From contig NC_030811.1 of NCBI RefSeq assembly GCF_001704415.2, positions 79,192,069 to 79,256,068 on the forward strand: a stretch of DNA of 64,000 nucleotides. Reading direction: 5' to 3'. The notes beneath the pieces were generated by a model. It was not told the DNA's origin. It saw nothing but the letters and a program-made list of their open reading frames with translations, and ran no database searches. A program made the translations under genes and the position numbers. Below are positions 1 through 11,667 of the stretch, in pieces; within the stretch, counting starts at the first letter, position 1, and each line of letters begins with the position of its first letter. This DNA is from Capra hircus (taxonomy: Eukaryota > Chordata > Mammalia > Artiodactyla > Bovidae).

Positions 1-184
1 GTGGTCTCCTAAGAAAAGGTGTAGGCCTAGGCCTAAAGGATATCAAAGTCAGTGGGGTAAAATGCAGTGGAGGAGACAGAATTTACAAAGACAAATTTTT
101 AAAAAGGAGTGGGGGAATGTGAATAAGCTATGTTGCACACACAGGAGAAACATACACACACAGAGGGCTGCCATACTTGTGTGT
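1..184. other. Unassigned start of window
   Basis: No gene or clear repeat family recognised. Short CA/TG-rich runs occur at about 140-190. Confidence 0.4.
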
Positions 185-437
185 GTGTGCATCAGCTTCA
201 GGTATAGCATTGCAAATCAACATCTGTATACACTACAGAGTGATCGGCACCACAAGTCTGGTTACGTCCATCACCACGGCATCAACCTTTATCCATTTTG
301 CTCACCTTTAACCCTCTTCCCCTCTGGTAACTACTAACCTATTCTCTGTATCTATGAGTTCGTTTTATATTATCCGTTCCTTTGTTTTGTTCGATTCCAC
401 GTATGAGTGGAATCATATGGTATTTGTCTTCCTCTCT
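185..437 (-). repeat. Old L1 3'-region fragment, antisense
   Basis: The run with 'catctgtatacactacag', a CCATCACC-rich part, 'cctctggtaactactaacc' and 'atgagtggaatcatatggt' is the familiar antisense L1 3' end seen in many mammals. It is diverged and ends abruptly near 437. Confidence 0.7.
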
Positions 438-1605
438 CTGACTGGGTGAGGTCTATTTCTTTGTCTTCCAGTTTGCTGGTTTGTCTTCCTACTTCATGCA
501 TTTTTCAGTTCAGTTATGTTCGTTTCTTGGTGCTTTATCATATTTTCTGTCTCTTTGTTGAAGGTCTTATTCATCCGTTCTTCTCCTGTGATTGCTGAGC
601 ATCTTTATGGCATACTCTGAGCTCTTTATCAGGTGGGTTGTTTCTCCATATCATCAAGGCCTTTTCTCTGGGATTTGTCATATCCCTCCATCTCCTCATT
701 TTGTCTGACTCTGTGATTTTGTCTATATGTATTAGATAAAACGTCGGCCTTTGGCAGTCTTGAAGAAGTGGTCTTGAAGGGTAGGAGTGCAGAAGATGAA
801 CCATGGGGTCTAGAGTACTGTCCTTCCCACCCCCTAGAGCCAGGTGCTCAAAGGTCATCCCTTGTGCGGTCTGCAGGTCCCCGTTGGCGATAGTGGAACC
901 TCAGTTCCTGCACAGGGAGTTGGGGTGTGATGCAGTGCCCCTGTGCAAATGTGGCCTGGCTGTGGCACAGGGAAGTTAAGCGTACAGGCCATACACCTGG
1001 TCTCCAGATGGTGCAGCTGCTGATGCAGGGTGGGCTGGATGCAGGGAGCTTGCCCAGCTGTGCTAGTGTGTGGGGAAGGCAGGGCTCAGTGCACTTGCCA
1101 GAACTTTGGTCGTGGCAGAGCTGCTGTGTGGGGTGGGTGGGGCCTGGGGCACATATACCACGCTAGCAGGCTAGAGGGAGGCACCAAAAATGGCTCCCAC
1201 CATCTCTGTCAACTGCAAGTTAGAATGAGAATGCAAAAATGGTGCCCATCAGCTTTTTCATCCCTGGAGAAAGTCATTTCAGTATTCTCCCTCTCCTCTG
1301 TCAGCCACTTTAGGATTAGTAACTGGATTTCCCTCATGTACTGTCTGGGTGTTTTTCAAGCTCTTGCTTTTTGATGGATCTCAGGTCAAGTCAGTCTGTG
1401 GTTGAGCCCTTTAAAGAGCGGGTTCTCGGCAGCTGTGTGGGGTGGGTGGTGTGCAGAGAATGCCCACTGGTGCTACCAGGCTAAAAGGAAGGCTCCAAAA
1501 ATAATGCCCACTAACCTTTCTGTCCCTGGAGAAAGTCCCTGTGTGTTCCTGCCTCTCCAGGGAGGGGGAGGAATATTTGTGTCATTTTACAGCCGCTTCA
1601 TGGAC
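438..1605. repeat. Probable old LINE/L1 remnant with two diverged internal monomers
   Basis: A GC-richer block with an internal direct repeat of about 309-bp period. An 18-base core at 1123-1140 recurs at 1432-1449, followed in both copies by a 'ccaaaaat' stretch and 'tccctggagaaagtc'. It resembles L1 5'UTR-type monomer sequence, but the family is uncertain. The reading frames crossing it have no recognisable domains. Confidence 0.35.
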
Positions 1606-1844
1606 TGACAGAGGCAAATGCCCCTTCTCCAGCCATCCTGAAGTTGCCTTCTCTTCATAGAAGCAGCTAGAAAAAGATTGTACCACTACTCACTGCAGGC
1701 AAAGACCCTCAAAAGTAAAAGTACTTTAATTTGACTGGGTCCCAGGTGGGAAACTGGCAGTATCAGCTTTGAAAATTAAAGATGCCACTGGTAAACTGAT
1801 GTAATTATCTTCGTTTTAAAAATGTGTTTATTTGCTTATTATTT

Positions 1845-1970
1845 ATTTATTTGGTTATGGTGGGCCTTAGTTGCAGCATATGGGATCTTAGCACCTTGAC
1901 CAGGGATCAAACCCTGCACCCCCTGCATTGCAAGGCATATTCTTAACCGCTGGACCACCAGGGAAGTCCC
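1845..1970 (-). repeat. CHR-type tRNA-Glu-derived SINE, antisense
   Basis: It ends in 'ggaccaccagggaagtccc', the reverse complement of the tRNA-related head of cetartiodactyl CHR SINEs, preceded by a T-rich (sense A-rich) tail. Confidence 0.8.
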
Positions 1971-3414
1971 TTCATAATTTTTTTTTTAATTAAAAAAAGA
2001 AAAAACATGATTGTCTGTATCAAGGGTGATTCTTGAAAACACACACATACAAATATAATTTATAGTTTTAATTATGCTGTTGCTGACTATGGGAATATAA
2101 ATTATATAAAGAATTTGTAAGCTCAATTTCTTCCTCTACAAAGAACACTTTCCTCACAGTTACCTTATATATTGTTTCATATTTTATTTTATATGCATTA
2201 TATAATATTTTTGTGAGTTTCCACAAAATGGAAAGGTGTAACCTTCTTGGTTATCATATTCTAGCCCTGTTACTTTTCTTTGAGCTCATTTGTAACCTTA
2301 TAGGTGGTAGATAACTAAGAGAGAAATAATTCTGACAGTGGTTTAATTGACTTCCTCCTGTCCATGAAAAACCAATTTTGTTTCCATTTGCAATTCATCT
2401 GAATATTCCTCTTTTCCATAATAATTCATGCTGTTCTGACTTCTCCTTTGAACCAGGAACCCCTGATAGTAACTGTCCTTTCTCTTCGTCCAGTGTGGAT
2501 GGGCTGCCCTCCGGGCTGGCTGCACGGCTACTGGTGCTTCCCTTCATTGTCATCCTCAAAAATTCTGTCATTTCTCAAGAGCTGATCCACAGTTTACTGT
2601 ATACTATATCTGTCTCTTTTCTTAATTTGCATTCATCTTTGTTCAAAGATATGCTCTAGTAGTTGCTTCCATTAATGAGTGACTGAACAGTGTGTGTATA
2701 TGTGTGTGTGTGTACATAGATATATCCTTACATACCTAAAAATGTCCTCATTTTACTCTTTCTCTTTCTCTCTTTTTTTTTTTTTTTTGTCGTACCATAT
2801 GGCTTGCAGGATCTTAGTGCTCCAACCAGGGCTTAAACCCAGGCCCTTGGCAGTGAGAGTGCAGAGTACTAGCCACTGGACCACAATTTACTCTCATTCT
2901 TAAACATTAGCTTGTCTTGAATATAAAATTATTCACTAAATATCACTTTTGTAAAACTTTTGAAGACATTGCTCCAAAATGCTTTAGTAGGTGGACTCGG
3001 AATCCTCATAGACTTATCTACTAATTTTATTTTCTATACTTCCTGTTTTTCCCCCCTCTTCGTGTTTTGTTTTACTTTGGGTCCTTGGATTTATCTTTCA
3101 ATTGTTTTTATAATGCTATTTATTTCTATCATTTTTGTCCTCCAGTTGTTTTTCTTTTCATAGCATCCTATTTGTATATCTATTGGACAATATTAGAATA
3201 TTTTCACATTGAAAAATATTATCCCATATGGTATCTCTATTTTCAGTGGTTTTTTTCTGGTGTGGTATGGGTTTTTTTTATTGCTTTATTCATTCCTTTA
3301 CTATTGTTTTAGTAAGGTTTGAAAAGGAAGAAAAATAACATGTGATAAATAATTTGATTAGAGAAAGACATCCCTTTTTAATTTTCCAGAATACTGATTT
3401 TGGGTTTTCTATTT
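1971..3414. other. AT-rich sequence without a recognisable gene
   Basis: Outside the SINE at 2773-2887 the stretch is AT-rich. Its reading frames are short, with no family signature. Confidence 0.5.
2773..2887 (-). repeat. CHR-type SINE, antisense
   Basis: A poly-T run is followed by 'aggatcttagtgctccaacc' and 'ctagccactggaccaca', matching an antisense tRNA-Glu SINE. It is diverged. A short TG/TA microsatellite lies just upstream (2690-2715). Confidence 0.7.
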
Positions 3415-3852
3415 GTACTGAGTTGAATAGTCTCTCCAAAACAAGTGCTGAACCAGTGAATGCGGCCTTATTTGGAAATAGATCTTTGCAGATGTAATCA
3501 GCCGAAGATGAGGTCATACTGTGTAGGATGTGTTCTAAATCCAATATATCTGATGTCTATATGTGAAAGAGAAAACTTTGGCCACAGAGGCTCACGCAGG
3601 GGAGAAGGGACCTGAAGACAGAGGCAGATGTTAGAGTGATACGTGTACAAGCCAGAGGCCACCAAGGATCACCAGCAGAGATAAGAAGCTGGAAGAGATA
3701 AGAAAGGATTCTACCCTGGAGTCTTCAGAGGGAGTATGGCTTGCTGACCCCTTAATTTTGAACCACTAGCTTTCAAAATCATGAAAGAATAAATTTCTGT
3801 TGTTTTAAGTCACCCAGTACTTTGTTATAGCAGCCCTAGGAAACTAATACAT
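3415..3852 (+). repeat. MLT1-type MaLR LTR (solo), sense
   Basis: Recognisable MLT1 landmarks occur in order: 'gcggccttatttggaaatag', 'tttgcagatgtaatcag', 'acaagccagaggccacca', 'aataaatttctgttgtttt', and a terminal 'agcagccctaggaaac' before 'taatac'. These are typical of ERVL-MaLR LTRs. No internal region is attached. Confidence 0.8.
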
Positions 3853-6800
3853 CTTTCCCCATTAAGATGGATTTATATTTTAGCAAAAACAGAAAGACTA
3901 AGTTACTTTTGAAAACCTTGTCTCAGACTAGTTCATTCTAACCTTCCTTTTTGAGAAATACAAAATGCAGACAGGTAAAAATCTAAACCTCTTCCCTATA
4001 ATCATACAATGTTGAAAGAATTAGTGTTGTCTTTTCCTTCTTAGTGGTTTCTCCTGGTCAGGTCAATTCAAGCACCCAGTGATAAGTGCCTAGAATAAAA
4101 CAGTTTTTCCCGTGCTAACTGCAGGTAAAATTATAGGTTTATACCCAAGAATTTCTTCAGTTCTATGCATAGTTTTATTTAAATATATTTTAGTTCAAGA
4201 CTAATGAGAGATAGAGGGAAATGTATAAACAAAAAGTACAAGCCAAGAAAGGTATGTGTTAAGGAAGAGAAGAGTCAGTTCTATCAGATGCCACAGACTC
4301 CAGCATGGGGGAAGTTACTGACATTTTTGGTGCCTAGAGGGGTTCTCAAGCAGAGACTAAATTCCAATAAGACTGTGATTGAACCAGAGGTGAAGAAATG
4401 GAGTAGGGAGTGCTCTTTTCTATGGAGAAGTTTGGTTTGCAAGGAAGGAAAAAGAGGGGCAGTTACAGGATGTTAATTTTAGAATAAGAGATTCCAAGTG
4501 TTTATGTTTAAAAGGGAAGGAGTTTGAAAGGAAAACCAGGTGGAACTGAAGTTGGAATACAAGACAGAAGGAAAAATGGAGGTGAGATAGGAATAAGGAG
4601 GGAAAGGTTGGGGAGGGAGGAGAGAGAGAAACAGGGAGACAGCGAGGTATGATGAGAGGCAGGGGAGAAGATAAATAGTAGTGATGTTTTCTTGAGCGAA
4701 GGGGACACTAATATCCAAACAATGGCATATATTAGCTCTAGCTTTGAACATAGAAAAATGACTAATGTGATTTTAAGGAGTTAAGTATGGAGGGGACAAG
4801 AAATTAACAACTCTTGATTTTCTATGAAGTTAGAAAGCAAAATCATATATTTATAGAAAGAAACTAAATTGAATAAACTAAAATTATTCTTTTATTTCAA
4901 AGTCAAAATGGTAAAAAGAAAAAAAAAAAAGAATGACTACACAAGTGTTTTGAAAACTCTCTTTAAAACAACAGAGGAGGATCACTGAGTAACATCAAGT
5001 GTCCTAAACACAGGGCTTCTTAGGCCATTAACAGAAATTATAGATTTCACACAGCCCGTCAACCTTGTATATTTAGCTCATTTACAAAACAATAAATGAC
5101 AGGTACAGACTGTGGTTTCAGATGCTAAGAGACTGGTAGGTTCTGCTGTTTTATCTCTGAAGGCTCTAAGTATCCTGTTTCGATTGAAGAAAAAAAAAAA
5201 ATGCTTCCTCTAGAAGGAGGATGTGGTTTTATGAAACATACTTTTACTTTATTTGCCTAAGTGCTCTCTTCACAGGGTGTAAGGAAAAGCTGCATGGAAA
5301 TTGTACTTGACTTCATCTGGTAACACTGCCTTATTTCAGGAAAAAAAAAAAAAGAAGAAAACTGTTAATTAAATGTTTAGTTCCTATAGATAAACTGTAA
5401 GTTCCTGACACAAATTTCAAAATCAGTCAAATATAGATAAGTGACTGACTGAAGTACTTTATGTCAATCTGCTTATTTAAAAAAGAAAGCACTTTCATCA
5501 GCTAAGCATATAATTTATTCAGTCTTCTCAATTAAATGAACACGTTCATAATTAAACATGACACAAATGTTTGCTAGAATGCCAAGAGGCACCCAGAAAA
5601 AGACTCTTGTTTGAAAAAAGTTGTACAGAGATATTTGTGAGGCACACAGCTCAAGGAAAAATTGTATCTTAGTATTGCTGTTCGTATCCATGCCGTTTCT
5701 CTTTGCTCTTATCATTTATGTTTATGGAAGTAATCTAGACCAAAAAGGAGAGTAATGGTGCAGGTAGACTTTCTGTGTTCAGCTTGGGCACATGGTTACT
5801 TGTAGCTGAATCCATTTCCAAGTGAAATCACACAGCATTTGATAGGAGCCAATCCTAACTTGTATGAAAATGATCTCTATTTCTAACAAATTATTCAACA
5901 CTGCCTTTATTGTGAACTACTTTGTGATACTTTTCTTCCTGCATGCTGGGTTAATGATGAAAGAGCAGAGCAGCTTTGAATGTGGTGCCTGTTTCTCGGT
6001 TTTTTCCTTTTCTATCAAAGATTTCTCCTTCAGAATGGATTTTAGTTTTGCAAATAGTAGGACATTGTCAGGTTCAAGAAGACTAAGGAAAGAGAAAAAA
6101 TATGGAAATGATCCTAGCCACACTTAAAAACATTTATTGTACTCATGTAAATGAGACTGCTTTAACTCAAAAATCAGAAAATGAGGGGTCTTACTACCAC
6201 AGAAATAGAATAACTGAGTTTGTTTAATGCTTCTTTTCTTAATATAACAAGCCATTTTGAGGTTTATTGAGAGGTAGAAGAAACACTTTGTGGTTGGAAA
6301 GATCTTATATACTTCATTTGACATATAATTAATTGATAAAGCATTACATTCATGAAATTTTACATTTGGCACTTTTATACTTTTATTTTCCTATGAAAGG
6401 ATGAAACTTATTTTAAAAACACATTTATGTTATACAATAGAAATTTTATTGTAAATATAGAATAATTCAACTAGGGGAAAAGTAACAGATGTTAATAAAA
6501 ATATGTGAAATAGTTTGTAATAGAATAATAGCAGATACATAGGATGTGAATAATGCTATTGTTCTCAAATTCTTGATTATTTTTTATATTTTAAAAAGTT
6601 TCCACAAGCATGGTATGCAAACTGAGTTTTGCATTTGCAATTAAGAAATCGAGATAAGCTATGAAATTGTCAGTTTTACTGATTAACCTAAATCAGTACA
6701 TAACTAAATATTAACCTAAATTGTACATACCTAAATATCTGATAATACATAGAATGATTAACATAGTGATTTGCAGTAATTTGGGTAAAGTCTCAGTCTT

Positions 6801-6987
6801 TAAAACAAAAGTCTGATTTCCATGGTTCTGCTTCTCTGGATATTGTTGGGCCTAATGCTTAGACCCTCAGGACCCATCAATATCACTGTTTGTTTATTGC
6901 AATTTGTATATGTTCTTATTTGTAAGAACTGTGTTTTCTTTATAAAACACTCTGAGTTATTTGTATCCTGGTCTGTCTTTTAGGGCC
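3853..6987. other. AT-rich intergenic sequence, no gene seen
   Basis: I recognise no repeat family with confidence. There is a purine-biased tract at about 4500-4680 and several A-runs (about 4915, 5190, 5340). Reading frames such as 4204-4476 and 5864-6127 lack homology I can name, splice context or poly(A) context. Confidence 0.5.
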
Positions 6988-7135
6988 GTATTATTCAAAT
7001 GTGGTATCTACATCTGGAGGCTTGTCAGAATTGTAGAATCTCAGGCTCTACTGCTGACCTGCTGAAGTAGAATTTTAATTTAACAAGACTCTCATATGTT
7101 CTGCTTGCACATTAGAATTTGAGCAGAAATGCTTG
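6988..7135 (-). repeat. MER5A-like hAT fragment, antisense
   Basis: The run with 'aatctcaggctctactgctg', 'ttaacaagactctc' and 'cacattagaatttgag' follows the reverse complement of MER5A. It is strongly diverged. Confidence 0.5.
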
Positions 7136-8021
7136 AGGGAGTAAAAACCTAGTATGCTAGAAGGTTTAAAGGTCCCAGGTGGTGTGGAAAGAAAATTCAT
7201 TCCAAAGAAATATAGCTCAAATTATATTCACCTTTACTTTTTCACATCTTGGGTTTTCTTTAGAATCTGTAAATTTTAAGTAGATCATTTAAGTGAGTCA
7301 GTTTAAATGAATGGGGATAATTCAGAATTGAGTAGAAATAAAAGATTTTATTTGCATAGTACTCTAACTTGGAAACTTTTTTAAAATAAAAAAAGTATAT
7401 CAAGTAATTATTAGTGATATATTTTTCTGGTTAATTTCCTCATTATTTTAAATCATAACTTCAATAATAATATGGCCCTGAACTAAATATAAAAATCCTT
7501 AAATATTCAAGTGATTGAGTATTCTATTCACTTTCTTTGCATGACTTGAAAAGATTTCCAAATCTAAAGAAGCTACAATAGGGAAAGCGCACATGAGTTG
7601 GTCCTATTTTGGCAATTCATTGAATGTGTATGCGGGGAGGTTTTCTCCCTTCACGTTGAGTCCTCTACAAACATTTATTGAGGGAATGAATTGTTGTTGA
7701 ATTGGAGACAAAGACTGTTCTTTCAAGAATCTGTTGTACCAGGAAAAGATATAGGGCAATATCCAAAAGGAAGATACATTTAGTGTTTTTGTTTGATTAT
7801 TTATAAAACCAGAAAGACAATTTATTATTTAAAGATAAGAATTATGTTATCAAGAGGAAAGAATACTCATGTTTGCTGATCAGCACTTTCTCTTTCTGGT
7901 ACAACTATGGGTGGGAAGCAATATTATAATCAGACAGTTACTGTGAGTCAAAGACATTTGATGGGTGATTATAAATGCTATTGCCATCAAGCCTGAAAAA
8001 CTGATACATAGTTTTTTACCA
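7136..8021. other. AT-rich intergenic sequence, no gene seen
   Basis: No repeat family or coding signature recognised. Confidence 0.5.
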
Positions 8022-8092
8022 TTGTTCAGTCACTAAGTCCTGTCTAACTTTGCAATCCCATGGACTGCAGCACACCAGACTCCTCCAGCATA
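8022..8092 (-). repeat. Short BovB/Bov-A 3'-end fragment, antisense
   Basis: 'ttgttcagtcactaagtcc' followed by 'cccatggactgcagcacacc' matches the antisense tail shared by BovB and Bov-A elements. Confidence 0.7.
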
Positions 8093-8361
8093 TTAAATCC
8101 GTAGAATGGATATGTGATTTACTGGGTTCAGGGTAAATCTTTGTCTGATTAGTACAAGAGACATTTTATTACTATTTCCTCTACATATTCTTCCTTTTCA
8201 TTTTCTTTCTTTTGGAAAAATGCTTAGGATGGCAGAAAGAATGGATTGAGGGAAGCCAATACAGTTAGGAGCCTGTTATTCTACTGTGTGTGTGCTTATA
8301 TGTGTACATGTTTATCTGTGTCCCAGTTTAGCTGGAACAGGTCTCATTTACACCTGTTTAA

Positions 8362-9262
8362 CATATTGTCACCCTACTTATTTAACTTATATGCGGAGAA
8401 TATCATGCGAAATGCCAGGCTGGATGAAGCACAAGCTGGAATCAGGATTGCCGGGAAAAATATCAATAACCTCAGATATGCAGATGACACCACCCTTATG
8501 GCAGAAAGTGAAAAAGAACTAAAGAGCCTCTTGATGAAAGTGAAAGGGGAAGAGTGAAAAAGTTGGCTTAAAACTCAACATTCAGAAAACTAAGATCATG
8601 GCACCTGGTCCCATCACTTCATGGCAAATAGATGGGGAAACAGTGGAAACAGTGTCAGACTTTATTTTTCTGGGCTCCAAAATCACTGCAGATGGTGATT
8701 TCAGCCATGAAATCAAAAGACACTTGCTCCTTGGAAGCAAAGCTATGACCAACCTAGACATATTAAAAAGTAGAGACATTACTTTGCCAACAATGGTCCA
8801 TCTAGTCAAAGCTAAGGTTTTTCCAGTAGTAATGTATGGATGTGAGAGTTGGACTATAAAGAGAGCTGAGCACGAAAGAACTGATGCTTTTGAACTGTGG
8901 TGTTGGAGAAGACCCCTTGAGAGTCCATTGGACAACAAGGAGATCCAACCAGTCAATGCTAAAGGAAATCAGTCCTGAATATTCACTGGAAGGACTGATT
9001 CTGAAGCTGAAACTCCAATACTTTGGCCGCCTGATGTGAAGAACTGACTCATTGGAAAAGACCCTGATGCTGGCAAAAATTAAGGGCAGGAGGAGAAGGG
9101 GACAACAGATGCTGAGATGGTTGGATGGCGTCACCGACTTGTTGGACATGAGTTGAGTAAACTTCCGGAGTTGGTGATGGACAGGGAGGCCTGGCATGCT
9201 GCCATCCATGGGGTCGCAAAGAGCCATACACGACTAAGTGATTGAACGGAACTGAAACTGAA
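8362..9262 (+). mobile_element. BovB LINE, 5'-truncated, sense
   Basis: It begins inside the reverse-transcriptase region (LFNLYAENIMRNA, then RYADDTTLMAESEKEL, the RT motif C YADD) and runs through the C-terminal part of ORF2 to the 3' end near 9262. The frame is broken by at least one shift after about 8555 and by later stops, so it is dead. It lacks the 4-base insertion after YADDTTL found in three other copies of this window. Confidence 0.93.
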
Positions 9263-9308
9263 CATTTGTCCACGATTTTTTATTTTTATTAAAGAATCAG
9301 TATTTATA

Positions 9309-9530
9309 TGGGCTTTGCAGGTGGCAGTAGTGGTAAAGAACCCGCCTGCCAGTGCAGGAGACATAAGAAATGTGGGTTTGATCCCTAGGCCGGGAAGATC
9401 CACTGGAGGAGGGCATGGCAACCCACGCCAGTATTCTTGCCTGGAGAATCCCATGAACAGAGGAACCTGGTCGGCTATAGTCCATAGGATCACAAAGAGT
9501 CGAACACAGCTGAAGCGATTTAGCATGCTG
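9309..9530 (+). repeat. Bov-tA SINE, sense
   Basis: It has a tRNA-Glu-like head ('gtggtaaagaacccgcctgc', 'gggtttgatcc') followed by the Bov-A body ('agtattcttgcctggagaa', 'gaacctggtcggctatagtc'). Confidence 0.9.
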
Positions 9531-9630
9531 AGTTATTAGATCTACTCTTTGTATTCACAGGTCTGACATCATCTGTCAGGAACATGGTTGTATCTTTTAA
9601 AATAACCTTTAATAACCACTGACCTTTTCC

Positions 9631-9842
9631 TGGGGCTTCCCTGGTGGCTAAGATGGTAAAGCATCTGCCTGCAATGCAGGAGACCTGGGTTCGATCCCTG
9701 GGTTGGGAAGATCCCTAGAGAAGGAAATGGCAACCCACTCCAATATTCTTGTCTGGAGAATTCCATGGACATAGAAGCCTGGTGGGCTTTAGTCCATTCA
9801 GTTGCAAAGAGTCAGACTCAACTGAGTGACTAACATTTTCAG
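9631..9842 (+). repeat. Bov-tA SINE, sense
   Basis: The head ('ggcttccctggtggct', 'ggttcgatccctgggttggg') and Bov-A body are complete, ending with 'actcaactgagtgactaac'. It is in the same orientation as the copy 100 bp upstream. Confidence 0.93.
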
Positions 9843-11042
9843 GTTCTGGGCCTTAGTGAACTCAAAATAATGAAAAGCCCATTTAATGAAAACTTTAGTA
9901 TTAAACATCTACATTTCAAACAAGTGGATATAATGTGAACTTGCACAGAAAGCTTATCAATGGATACCATTCACCACAGGAGCCAGAGTAAAGCTAATAC
10001 TAAGGGAGAAAACACATTCTCTGAAAAAACATTGTCTACTTGAAAAGTTAATACTTATCTTAAGAAGAATGTTCCCAATGACAACTAGTAGTACATGCAG
10101 TTAATACACTTTGTTCTGAGAAGCCTGAGTTTTCATTTAGATAAAATGAATGTCTTTCTAAATAGCTGTATTTATTTTCAATCCCAATTTTTCTTGGGCA
10201 CATATGGAAAGTGAACCAGTATCTCTGATGTCAGTTTTATATGTGTCTTTAGATGCTTTGAATAAGATTTCATTTGAATTAATTCCAATAATACTTCAGG
10301 TTTTTTTTCTACCAGCTCAAGGAAGCAAAGTAAAATTTTGGAGGTGATACATCTGACATTTACAACATTACATAAAAGTTGTAAATTCAATTGAAAGGTT
10401 CACCATGTAAGATACAGTTATTTTTACACTGATAAAATGAATGCAAATTTTGTTTGGGCAAGCTTTATGGTAGAAACACTGTTGTGGCTAATTTAAGAAA
10501 CCTATTTTATCAATTAGCTATTGTCACATTAATGCTGCTTAATAAATCATCCCCAAATTCAGTGGCTTAAAAAATTACTTATTTGTGTGAATATGTGATT
10601 AGTTGGCAGTAAGAAGGTCAGATAATGGATGAGTGCAGTGACCAAGAGTGAGATGACAGTGGCTCAAGCTAGGATGATAGGAGTGAGGACTCAGGGAGAG
10701 GTAAGAAGTGACTGAATTTAAATGTTATACATGATCAGCTTTGCGTCAATGACTTGGGCTATGTTAGGTTGCTACTTTATTACATCTCTCTCTCATCCTT
10801 CCTGTGGACCCAGTAGAATAGACAAGGACCTGTTCTTCCCATGGTTATGGGAAAGGTTCTGGAGAGCAAGCAGAAATGCTGCAGACTCCTTAAAGCCTAA
10901 GGTCAGAACTAACACACTATCCAATCTATCCATATGCCACTGGCCAAAATAAGCCAAGGGCTGGGGAAGTAGATTCTGCTCAGGATGACAAGCCTATGGA
11001 TGAAAAAAAGCTTTGGGCCCGTCTTTCAATCTACAAACCCTT
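9843..11042. other. Intergenic sequence, possible MaLR fragment at about 10515-10600
   Basis: No gene seen. 'attcagtggcttaaaaaatt' near 10558 resembles the start of an antisense MaLR LTR, but the match is short and uncertain. Confidence 0.35.
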
Positions 11043-11162
11043 TTTTTGTTTTTAAGCCATGCCCTGTGGCATGCAGAATCTTAGTTCCCCTCAAGGATTG
11101 AACCCGTGTTCCCTGCTTTGGGAGCATGGAATCTTAACCACCAGACCACCAGGGAAGTCCCT
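11043..11162 (-). repeat. CHR-type SINE, antisense
   Basis: Contains 'gccctgtggcatgcagaatc' and ends with 'accaccagggaagtccct'. It is an antisense tRNA-Glu SINE with its T-rich side at the left. Confidence 0.8.
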
Positions 11163-11667
11163 CCAAACCCTTCTGAAAGCAATAAATATGTAAACAAATA
11201 AATTTGGAATTGCTGTGGTCATACATAATTGACTGCATCACATAAGGTACAGTGCTCCATAGTTAAAACAGAGGATGTAGATGTCAAAATTTATGCTTTT
11301 TAGTATTTTCACCGAGAATTAAACTACAAAATTTGGGGGAATAAAGCTAATGTTAAATAAACATAAAGGCACTTCAGCATTGAAGTATGTGGTTTTTCTC
11401 TTTGCTGCTCTTCATCAATTTGATTTTTAAAAATATCTGAGACTTGGGAGACATAATTTGTAAAACAACCTAGAAGGCCTACAGTGGAATTGAACTTCTT
11501 TAAAAAAACTAAAAGTTTCTGAGTTTGGGTTGCATTTTGTTCAAAATTAAAGTTGAAATATTTAACCAAAATATTCTCCAAACAAAACAATAAAAAATTA
11601 CCTTTTAGGAAAGAAAAAGTATTTAAAACAATGCTAAAATCCAGAAGACATTAGAATATATTTGTTT

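Noticed and set aside
9631..9720. tRNA gene signal (A/B boxes) in SINE heads
   Set aside because: The tRNA-Glu-like segments belong to Bov-tA and CHR SINEs. None forms a complete tRNA.
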